Below are positions 55,233 to 64,000 of a stretch of DNA of 64,000 bases, in pieces. This DNA comes from Lycium barbarum (taxonomy: Eukaryota > Streptophyta > Magnoliopsida > Solanales > Solanaceae), in contig NC_083337.1 of NCBI RefSeq assembly GCF_019175385.1, positions 168,095,713-168,159,712 on the forward strand. Direction: 5' to 3'. Each line of letters opens with the position of its first letter. Positions within the stretch are counted from its first letter, which is position 1. Under the pieces are notes generated by a model. That model did not search any database and had not been told where the DNA came from. It saw only the letters and a program-made list of their open reading frames with translations. A program made the position numbers and the translations under genes.

Positions 55233-58200
55233 CTATTTCTTGGCATAGGTGATAGCCATGGGATTTTGGGGGGTGATTTTGAAGCCTTGAAGGGCCTGCA
55301 TGGCGACCGAAGACTGGACATCATCGTCAAATTCCACAAACGCAATACCTGGCTTCGCTTCAATCATTCGAACTTCTCTGAAGCCAGGATACTGTTTGAA
55401 GAGCACTTCAAGCATCATGCTTGTTGTCTCGTGGGGCAGATTCTGTATAAAGAGAATATTATTTGGTTCTGCAACATCTTCCGCACTTGGCTTTCCTTGT
55501 CGAGATGCAGCCTGCAAAAAATGTTAAAACAATATGCAATTAATAAATATAATAGATGAACATAATCAGAAACTAGTATTGAACAAAAAGAGATCAACTG
55601 TAACATATAAGAATTTGTAACATATAAGAATTTGTCATGATGTCAAGCTGCTAGTCATTGGAGTACAAGTATAACCAGGCTGTGCTCACATTACTTTGGG
55701 ATCATTACAACGTTTGATATGGATAATCTTTTGCATAATAATCGACAAAGGAAAGGCAGGTTTATTTACAACTAAGCAAAGAAAAGAATCTATATGTTGG
55801 GAGAAATAATAAAATTGCAACAAACTTACAGCTGGACCTCCATTACTGTCAGCCCTTGGGCCATTAGCTGCACCAGTTTGCGGAGTTTCTTCAGTACCTT
55901 TCCTTTTTTCCACTACACATTTATATGTCAAGTTAGTCCAGATCACTACAAGCCAATTAAATAGCTGACAAATGCATTTTAAAAGTTAGGCATGCAATGC
56001 AAATACACATGTGGTTCATCAAAACTGCAACACTTATCAGGCTTCAAAAACTGAGATGAAGTTTGTGATAAAATGAAAAGCATGCATGTGAGTGATTACA
56101 GTACTCATAATTAAAAAAAATCATTGCTACCCCATGATTTTAGTTTTGAAGCCCCTTCTCTGCTATCATAAACATTTGGCACCCAAATGATGAAGAAATA
56201 GTAAGCAGGATGTGAACAACATTACATGCAATTTGACAGGTGCTACTCAATGATCATGCATCTAGTACTTTTATGTTAAACTACTTCAGTTGAACTATCC
56301 ACTATCCTGTCTAGCTAAATTGTAACAAGAGAATTTTGGAAGGCAAATCTCAAAGGTACAGAAATTACACAAGAGTGCTCTTCTTGAACTATAAGATTCA
56401 ATTTTTGACATTTCAGATATGAGTTTCCAGAACATGCATTTTGGGACCAGTGAGAAGCTTAAGAGAAGATGGAGCAGGTGAATAATGTACAAAAGAATGA
56501 TTTTTACCTTTTTCCTCTTGTTTCTTTTTCTTGTCATAGGTCCCCTCTGCCTTAGCAATACAATCTGACTTCGATTTAGCATATTGTATCCGCTGTATCA
56601 TACCAAAAGTTTAGTTAGTCACTGACATCCTTCTACTGCTCTACACCATATAAAATGATCAACGGCGAGCCAATTCAAGCATATAATACAAACAATTAGC
56701 CCCAAAGAAAGTTAAAACTAAAAAAGGCCCATCTTTAGAAAGATAGGAGTCCCTAAAGTGTCTCCTGTGCACTTGTATACAGGTTATGAGATGAAACTCT
56801 AGAGGACACACTTTGTGTTCGACATGAGCAAAGCATAGAGACAGATAGGATATGCTCCAAAAATTGAATACTAAAACCAAGCAACAAGTTACTCTAGAGG
56901 GGTGCATATTTTGTGATTTGTATTATTCTACAAAACTTAGTAAATTTCTTTCAAATCAAGCACGTGGTCATAAGGATTTAGACAAAAATAAGTAACAGAT
57001 ACAGAGATCTACTCTGTATAATTATTTCACCAACCTCAATCTACCCTTTCCATGTTAACAATTGTTGTGGAGCTTAGTCCATATTTTAATTTGCCTATCT
57101 GTGTAGAGCTTTCAGAGATCATCAAACTTTCCCTTCTAACTGGAACAGAAAGCCCATTCATACAAAACACAAGCATACATGTATCTAATTTTTATAATGG
57201 AGTCATTCTTTTATAACCGAGAAACACCGAGGGCCAGTGGCACACGATTCGATACTATGTTGAATAACGGGTCCACCCCTCTACTCTTCTCCACTTAAAT
57301 ACCAGGCTTCTGCCAGCAACAGGAATTCGAACGCGCGACCTGCGCCTAACCTACACATCACGTGATGCGCTCTTACCACTCCACCAAAACCTGGGGGCTT
57401 CGAATGGTGACATTTTAGGTTTACGTTTATCTTTTAATAATAATAATAATAATCATGGATTTATCTAAGGTCATAGTCTATCAATATTCAGGCAAGGCAG
57501 CTATATTTTCACTTCGTTATGCCACCAGAACCATAATCAGGAGGGAAAAAAAAATTAAAAGATCAATTACAAAATTCTTTAGTTATGCAGACAAGGGAGG
57601 GATAGCCTAGTGAGAAGGGCCTCCACCTCCAACCATGCGATCGGGAGTGAGAGTCACCATTGAAGCAAAGTGGAAAAACCAGTATTTGGCTCCTGAACAG
57701 GGTAGTCAGCGTGAGCATTACCACATTCGGTAAAAAAGATTTGAATATCTTTTTGACAGATATTATTAGTTTTAGTAATATAGCTCCTCCATCCAAACTT
57801 GGTATACCGTTTTAATGAAGCGCCGAGTATTTAGCCAAAAATTGAAATGCTTTAATCTGTAAGCATAGAGCGGAGTCAGAAGTACATTTCCATATCTTGA
57901 AAGACTACATGATTTAAAGACACACTATAAAACCAGAAACAGGGCAGTCCAAGCTGAAAAGATACATTTAGAAGAATATAGTACAGTAGACAGTGCAGTA
58001 GCTTTTTCTGACAGGACAAAGGATATCACATAAACATAGCAAGTTAATAAAGGATCACATAAACATAGCAAGTTAATAAAGGATCACATAAACATTAGCA
58101 TATGCCTCTCAAGGAGACTAACCATTTCGGCTCATCACATCCTTCAGGAGATAGCTAAAGAAAATAAGGAAATAATGAAGCAGGACATTTTTGAACAGTT

Positions 58201-60369
58201 AAGCCACAACAGCCATGTTAATTCTGAAAACATGCACAGAGAAAACAGATTACAATCCCAACTGTCATTATGCTCACCATTGGTTTGTCGTAAAACGGGA
58301 AGTTTTGCATTTGCCTCACAGCATTACTGGCAGCTGTAACTTCACTAAACACAACCCATGCTTGTCCTCTAAGTTTGGGAGTCTTCAGCGCTACTATATC
58401 CACAATCCTCCCGTACTGCGAGAACAAGCAATAAAGAGACCTCTTTAGCTCTGCAAAACAAGAAAACATTAGCATAAAGCAAAAGCCAAACACCGGCCCT
58501 CCCGGAAACAGCTGTTGTCATAGACATTAAATCGTAAGAGTTAATAATTTTGCACCTACACACAACAAGCCAGAGAGCAGTTTGGCATTTTCAGTAACTA
58601 GAAAAGATAATAGGTTCAAAATGGCGACATCACCGGTACACATAACAAACACCAGGCACACCATAAACAAACAGAAAACTTGCAAAATTCTGTTGTAATT
58701 AGGGGACCATTTCTCGAGGCAGTATTACGTAAGAGTTATAAGTTCCGTTACTTGATAGAACGCTAACAAAGTCATTGTCAAAAAAAAAAAAAAAAAAAAA
58801 AAGAACACTAACAGAGTGAATCTTGAAGCTTTCTCCTTGATAAGTGCTTTTTTTTTTCCTGTGCCAATTTTAACCCTCAATGCAGAAATTATAATATAGG
58901 CTTTTGAGGCAAAAATGTACAAAAATAAGAAGGAAATTATCACCAGACAGCTTGATGAACATGAAGAGTATTTTGCCCTGATGTTTATGAAAGGACCTTG
59001 GAAAAAAGAGAGTATCATGTAGGATCCGTGAATGTTAAAAAATAAAGTAGACAAACAATAATAAGAATAAAGGGACAAGAAGCACACACGAACTACTTAT
59101 TACACATTATGTAGCCAAAAGAACCCATAAACATGCATAATAAAATAATAACCAGTCACAGTGTGATTCCTTCCAAATGAAAACACTCGCATTAACGATC
59201 CAAATCGTTCAGCAAAGGACATTTCAGAATATCGAAGCAACCCATAACTATATTCATTGAATTATCCATCGGTAATAAAAGCCATTTGTATAGCAGGTTC
59301 TTAATCTTGTAAGCAAGAGACAGCAAATTCATTGAAAATAATTTGATCAAAATGCATTGTTTTCACTTGATGCAATTACTAAATATTAAGATTATAATAG
59401 CGAGAAGGCAGTGGCAGCATTGACGAGTGACAGATGTTGGACTTCTATGAGGCTTTTAATTTTTTATCTCCTGCCAACGAAGATTTCAGAAATATTTCTG
59501 TGTGCTTCTTCAGAGAGAGAGAGAGAGAGAAGGGAACTTTAGCCCAATCTTTCTCCACTAACTCTCCATCTCTTTAGCACATAACTATCTCAACAGCTAA
59601 CCAAGAAAAACTCGTTTTTGCTGTACATAATAGTCCAAGAGAATATTGATTAATGGCTTCCTATGTAGGGTCAAGACGACAATGAATCTCATTACAGTTT
59701 TAACAGCTGGTCTAGATTTCCAGTTACTAGAAGTTCCATTCCTCCTGAAACTCAACAAACTAGCAGCAATCATGGAGACACTGGGCAAATGAACTCGACT
59801 TACTTCAGCGATACGACATGTATCTGCAAGAACCATGAAATGATCCGCTATGAACACAACATCACAAATAATGAGTTCAACAAGCCAAAAGCGAAAAAAG
59901 AAAGACAAATGAAATCAATGAATCAACTCTGTTGTCTTCTCAATCCCTAGTTGGTGTATCTGTTCAACTCTATTCGGTAAAACTCTATTCCACTAGAGCG
60001 TACGCAAACCTTACCCCTGCCGTGGGAGGTAAAGAGGCTGTTTCCGATAGACCCTAACCAAAACAAGGAGCCAAAAGAAAGAAAAAAAAAACTTCTTTTT
60101 AATAAGTGCTCATACACAATGGAGTTATAGGGTATTTTGCTGCCATTTACAACTACCCGACAATGCATAAGTTTATGAAAAGCTTACAAACAGCTCAAAT
60201 TTCACATTCTTAACAATTCTTGATTTGTTTTAAGAAAACAAGAATTTATGCTAAAACCCTAGCTTAAATCTTGAAACAGAGAGAAAAAGTTACCTTCTTT
60301 CTTGACCTTCTCATTAATGTTCTTAATGTAAATAGTTTGGTTGGGTGGAATGTCCCCTGTAAGCATCAT
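55233..60369 (-). CDS. U2B'': U2 small nuclear ribonucleoprotein B'' (U2B''), five exons
   Basis: U2B'' binds stem-loop IV of U2 snRNA together with U2A' and works in the spliceosome in the nucleus. Coding exons on the minus strand: 60369-60294, 58450-58278, 56592-56508, 55912-55830, 55511-55233. All four introns are GT-AG and phases agree, giving 231 residues, close to the usual length for plants. RRM1 spans about residues 10-88 with RNP2 IYIKNI and RNP1 RGQAWVVF (53-60). The linker is charged (KKKKQEEK, then [14 protein letters not shown]). RRM2 spans about 156-230 with ILFIQNL and PGIAFVEF. The C-terminus [14 protein letters not shown] is typical. Two ATGs stand in tandem (60369 and 60366); the second matches the MLT start of relatives. 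U1A is the closest alternative, but the overall sequence reads as plant U2B''. Introns 1 and 2 are long (1843 and 1685 bp). Confidence 0.93.
57200..57400 (-). mobile_element. tRNA-derived SINE in intron 2 of U2B''
   Basis: On the minus strand an A-box-like GGTGGAGTGGTAAGAGCG (about 57385-57368) and a B-box-like GGTCGCGCGTTCGAATTCC (57340-57322) are spaced as in tRNA genes and continue into a non-tRNA body. Lies in the same sense as the gene. Exact ends not found. Confidence 0.65.
57590..57735 (+). mobile_element. Possible second SINE in intron 2 of U2B''
   Basis: TAGCCTAGTGAGAAGGGC (57603-57620) and GATCGGGAGTGAGAGTCACC (57639-57658) resemble worn A and B boxes. It runs opposite to the gene. 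Confidence 0.45.
58451..60293 (-). other. U2B'' intron 1: contents
   Basis: 1843 bp between GT at 60293 and AG at 58451. It holds a run of about 23 A near 58780-58802 (plus strand), a (GA)n run at 59514-59530 and the SINE tail at about 59955-60053. No nested gene or snoRNA box pair was seen. Confidence 0.6.
59955..60053 (-). mobile_element. TS-type SINE 3' body fragment in intron 1 of U2B''
   Basis: On the minus strand GGTCTATCGGAAACAGCCTC, CCTCCCACGGCAGGGGTAAG and TTTGCGTAC are the well-known body words of the Solanaceae TS SINE. Its 5' tRNA part and (TTG)n tail are missing. Confidence 0.7.
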
Positions 60370-61136
60370 TACCCGAGTAGCTTTGCTTGTCTCTGTGATT
60401 TCTGAATGTGCGCCAGAAAATTGCAAGATGTTGGAGCTGCAAGAAAGGTGAGTACGAAGTGCGTTATGGGTTTATTGGTCTGGAAGGAATAGTGGGCTTA
60501 AATTGACGACCGGCCCATTATAAATTTTTTTTTTCTATAATGACATAATACTAACGTAGTTTAATTCGTTATAATAAATTATCACTTTTATTTTCCTGTT
60601 TAAACATTATAAGTCTGGAAGAAACGATAATATTGAATTGTTGACCGGCACATTCAAAAATAAAGTCAGATAGTCAAGGGGTTCTTCAACGGGAATTTGT
60701 CACATATTTAACATTTTTCTTATTTACCATATAGAGTTTAAGTTATATATACTGATATTATAAAATAAATTATATTATCAATATAATTTAATTCACTGTA
60801 ATAGGATTATCACTTTATTTTTCAGCTTACACATTATTTGTCTGGAACGATAATAAGTTTGTATTGTACTGATAACTCGTGGAAAGATCAATCCAGTGGT
60901 CAAGGGGTGATTCAATCACATTTTGTCACACATAACATTTTAATGATTAAACAAATATAGTTTAAACTATATATAAACACTATAAAATGAGTTTATATTA
61001 TCAATTTAATTTAAGTTGTCATAATAGGTTGTCACTCATTTTCACTTTACAAATCATTGCGTGTCACTTTAGTTTGATAGTGTAAAAGCTATACACACAT
61101 TTCATGCTGAAAAGCACAAACTTAGTCAAACATATG
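60370..61136. other. U2B'' 5' flank and intergenic DNA
   Basis: The likely promoter lies above 60369 on the minus strand; no convincing TATA box or element could be fixed. From 60500 on AT-rich filler with two loosely related ~190-bp stretches (about 60525-60740 and 60760-60960, both with 'taattc(a/g)(t/c)t(g/a)taata'-like words). Nothing coding. Confidence 0.4.
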
Positions 61137-61359
61137 CTCCCTCAGTTTCAATTAATTTATGTGGACCTATTTACTTATTAGTTCGTGTCAAAAAGAATGA
61201 TCTTTTTTTTATATTTGAAAATAATTTACCTTTATGCAATAATTTATAGTCACACAAAATATATGTGATTCATCTAACACCACAAGTTTATAAGTCTTCT
61301 CTATTTTCTTAAACTCCGTGTCCAGTCAAATGGGTTCACATAAATTAAAATTGAGGGAG
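61137..61359. mobile_element. Stowaway-type MITE, about 223 bp
   Basis: CTCCCTCAGTTTCAATTAAT at the left and the complement of CTCCCTCAATTTTAATTTAT at the right; TA follows at 61360-61361. The left TA appears mutated to TG. Confidence 0.8.
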
Positions 61360-61462
61360 TATATTTTTGGACATAATAGTTTATAGCTAATTAGGATTGC
61401 ATCTGTACAAATAGACTTTTTTTATGCAACTCTTTATATTCAGACCCCCCATTAACTCAATA

Positions 61463-62644
61463 TAAGGTGTGCAAAAACCGGTTTAACCGATATACCAAAT
61501 CGAAAGAAATGTTATTGGTTTATCGATATCGGGTTATTAGGTTAACGGTTTTGTAACTTTTTTTAATGGACTATCAGCTCAATTTCCCTTTTTTAGGTTA
61601 TTGTTAATGATTAAATCGATAAACCAATAAGATTATATTAAATTTACATTTTTATACCTAATTATATAATAGTGGCTTTAGAGTTTAGATACAAACCCGC
61701 TTTCCTAAATTCTTATTGTCGTTCCAGGGCTGCAGGAGACACTTAAGTCTCTCAAACTAGCTAGGGCTCCCGCCTCTCTGCCTCTCTCGACCAGAACTGC
61801 TGCTATGCAACTACTAGTTTAGGTCTCCATAGTATATAGGAAGGACTTCTCTTTGTTGTTAAGAATTGATTCTCACATGACTTACATTTCTGCCAAATTA
61901 TTCGGTAGATGGTATTTGAAAAAAGTTATGGAAGCAGATGAAACATTGAGAAAGCTTGGACAATTACTTATTAGACGTGAAGGAATATTTGTGATGGTAT
62001 ATATACTTGTTCTATTGTTTTGCTCCTTATTTGAAATAGGACTAGAGTCATCTTTAGATAATCATATCCAAACTACTAGTTTAGGTCTCCATAGTATATA
62101 GGAAGGACTTCTCTTTGTTGTTAAGAATTGATTCGCACATGACTTACATTTCTGCCAAATTATTCAGTAGATGGTATTTGAAAAAAGTTATGGAAGCAGA
62201 TGAAACATTGAGAAAGCTTGGACAATTACTTATTAAACGTGAAGGAATATTTGTGATGGTATATATACTTGTTCTATTGTTTTGCTTCTTGTTTGAAATA
62301 GGACTAGAGTCATCTTTAGATAATCATATCCATACGTTCCCTGATGGGAAGCTTATGCATTATGAGACACTACAAATGCACTTATTTCTTCTGTGCTTTA
62401 TTTTTGGTTTTTCATCCTGTGTCCGGTATCCGCATTGCAGCCCGATTATATTCTATTTCTTCTGTGTTGATCATGCAATAATTAGAAATATTACAAACAA
62501 ATGAAAAATAAGAGAAAGAAAAACAACATTTAGAGGAACATTTTCTTATCCGTTAAACTGAAAACTGATAAGAAATATCATATTTTTACAAACGGAAAAC
62601 TGATAAACCGAACCGATAATATGCAAAATTGTACTGAACCCCTA
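61463..62644. mobile_element. hAT-like non-autonomous element, 1182 bp, with captured and duplicated insert
   Basis: Left end TAAGGTGTGCAAAAACCGG, right end complement TTAGGGGTTCAGTAC or TAGGGGTTCAG, with CCGGTTTAACCG/AACCGA words just inside both ends. The octamer ACTCAATA at 61455-61462 and 62645-62652 is an exact 8-bp target duplication. No transposase. The centre contains the tandem repeat at 61809-62332. Same end type as the element at 18693-19263. Confidence 0.75.
61809..62332 (+). repeat. Tandem duplication, two 262-bp units with gene-like code
   Basis: Units start AACTACTAGTTTAGGTCTCC at 61809 and 62071 and differ at about five bases. Each can be read as a ~60-codon stretch (HMTYISAKLF, then RWYLKKVMEADETLRKLGQL and VYILVLLFC), helical then hydrophobic, starting at the ATG-like codon near 61853 or 62115. 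I do not recognise the source gene. Upstream 61725-61800 is GC-richer, like a piece of exon or UTR. Confidence 0.7.
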
Positions 62645-62652
62645 ACTCAATA

Positions 62653-63163
62653 TACTAAATTCATTAGCGAATAATGTTCAAATACTTTCAAGTAAAATTT
62701 TCACAAACAGCTACCTGTTAGCTCCTTCTAACAACCTATAACTACATGTTCTACATTTACAATTCGTAGCTGGAGGACCTATATTTAGCTAGTAGATGCG
62801 TCGACTTAAATATAGGATAAATATTACGGAAATACACACGCTGAGAAAACTGAAAGTGCTATATTTATGGAAACAAAATCTATTCCAATTTAAACTAAAA
62901 TCAGTTTTTAATGTTTCCTGATTCACACAAATATCCTCCTATTCCATATCTGATCTCATATCTCATTCAAACAACTAACAAATTCAAAAAAAATTGAATT
63001 CAAAAGGTACATTCATATTTTTAACCAAAAAAAAAAAAGGTTCAAAAATTAGTTCATAAAAAACTTTGAAAAATAACAATATCAAACCAGTGAACAGAGC
63101 TCGTTTTAAACGACGAATATATATTTGAATTCATTTGTTGAAATATCGAATTCAAGTTGAGTT
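62653..63163. other. Intergenic, no feature recognised
   Basis: AT-rich; an A12 run near 63027. Nothing else seen. Confidence 0.4.
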
Positions 63164-63497
63164 CATAATTGAGGTAACAACGTTTTCCCTACAACTTTTT
63201 TATTTTTTTTATTTTTCTGAAATTTTGAAAAATATATGAAAAATATATCTGAAATATAGTCAACAGAAACCAGAATAAGTAATATTGAACATAATAATCA
63301 AAATACAATTAAAATATAGCCAAAATATAGTCATAATTGAGGTAGCAACGTTTTTACTGCAATTTTTTTTTCTGAGACTTTTCTAAATATAGTCAAAATA
63401 TAGGAAAAATATATCTGAAATATAGTCAACAGAAACCAGAATAAGTGATAGTGAACATAATAATCAAAATACAATTAAAAATATAGCCAAAATATAT
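63164..63497. repeat. Two ~168-bp tandem repeats
   Basis: CATAATTGAGGTA(A/G)CAACG starts units at 63164 and 63332; both end with AATCAAAATACAATTAAAA and nearby TATAGCC words. Short AAATATAG-type words also recur inside each unit. Confidence 0.85.
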
Positions 63498-64000
63498 ATG
63501 AAAAACAACTATTAAAATATCAATCCAAAACATTAGGAATTGAAAATTCGGGTTCTATACCTCTAGTCCTCATCGGAGTAGAAGCTTTCTTAGCCATTTC
63601 ACTTGAATCTATCAAAAAACAACCAAGAACAAATAGTGATAATTAATTATTTAGAGTTGCATTGCTGATTCAAACGGAAAAAAAAAATATAAGTTAAATA
63701 CACGGTGAAACGTAAAAATCAGTATAGAATCTTACTTTTTTTGGGAATTAGATTTGAATTATGAGTGAAATTAATGAGTAGTTAATTAGAGATAAATAAG
63801 GAAGTTGAACTATTGTAAAACTGATTTGAAATTGGAGGAAATTAAGGGATATTGAGCATAATGACATGTATTTAGGGGGATAGGAGTCAGCTTACCGATT
63901 CCTTAATAAGCATTCATTCCTGGACTTTACTTGGAACAAGTTATCCCCATATGGAGTCCGCCCAAGGGAGAAATCCAATCCAATGGGTCACTGGGACTGG
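63498..64000. other. Window end, possible first-exon fragment
   Basis: On the minus strand a 25-codon frame from the ATG at 63597 (MAKKASTPMRTRG...) to 63520 contains a donor-like GAG|GTATAG at codon 13. It could be a first exon, but nothing downstream supports a gene. The last 150 bp are GC-richer without a frame. Confidence 0.25.

Overview
The window looks like nuclear DNA of a Solanaceae plant, most likely Nicotiana. It is AT-rich, has very low gene density, and its repeats are typical of Solanaceae: Tork- and Ale-type Copia elements, huge TAT/Ogre-type LTRs beginning TGTTGACACCC in sense, TS-type SINE tails, and hAT, Stowaway and Harbinger-like MITEs. The host intron-exon gene reads as plant U2B''. 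Species assignment is inference.

Layout. 375-5725: complete Tork/Tnt1-like Copia element (+) with 604-bp LTRs, TSD CTGAG and an uninterrupted 1323-codon gag-pol. 5.7-9.8 kb: MITE, (TA)n tracts, a mitochondrial-like insertion with a broken tRNA-Lys, and a SINE split by a hAT MITE. 9805-11691: F-box/FBA gene with one intron and one frameshift. 11961-17598: second Copia element (-), LTRs 99.6% identical but ORF broken. 17.6-21.5 kb: two hAT MITEs, an RNase H-like pseudogene and a Stowaway MITE. 21588-26330: Ale-type Copia (-), heavily broken. 26-33 kb: MITEs, a Ty3/gypsy tail, and a decayed ~399-codon reading frame (29959-31158, -) that may be an old non-retroviral virus insertion. 36097-40431: 4.3-kb solo TAT LTR with TSD TCCAC. 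40985-53579: a tandemly duplicated host segment whose second copy carries a truncated TAT element (44407-52682). 53.6-54 kb: possible small membrane-protein gene. 55233-60369 (-): five-exon U2B'' gene. 61463-62644: hAT-like element holding a tandemly duplicated gene-like fragment. 63.2-63.5 kb: tandem repeat.

Functionally, only U2B'' is a clear, intact host gene; the F-box locus is probably a decayed member of a large family. The rest is a record of nested insertion, duplication and deletion. I found no operon-like or defence-island system, no CRISPR array and no intact rRNA or tRNA. The most unusual points are the second Copia element's lack of a tRNA-type primer site with a U5 segment complementary to that position, the possible viral reading frame, and the duplication/insertion/deletion history at 41-53.6 kb.
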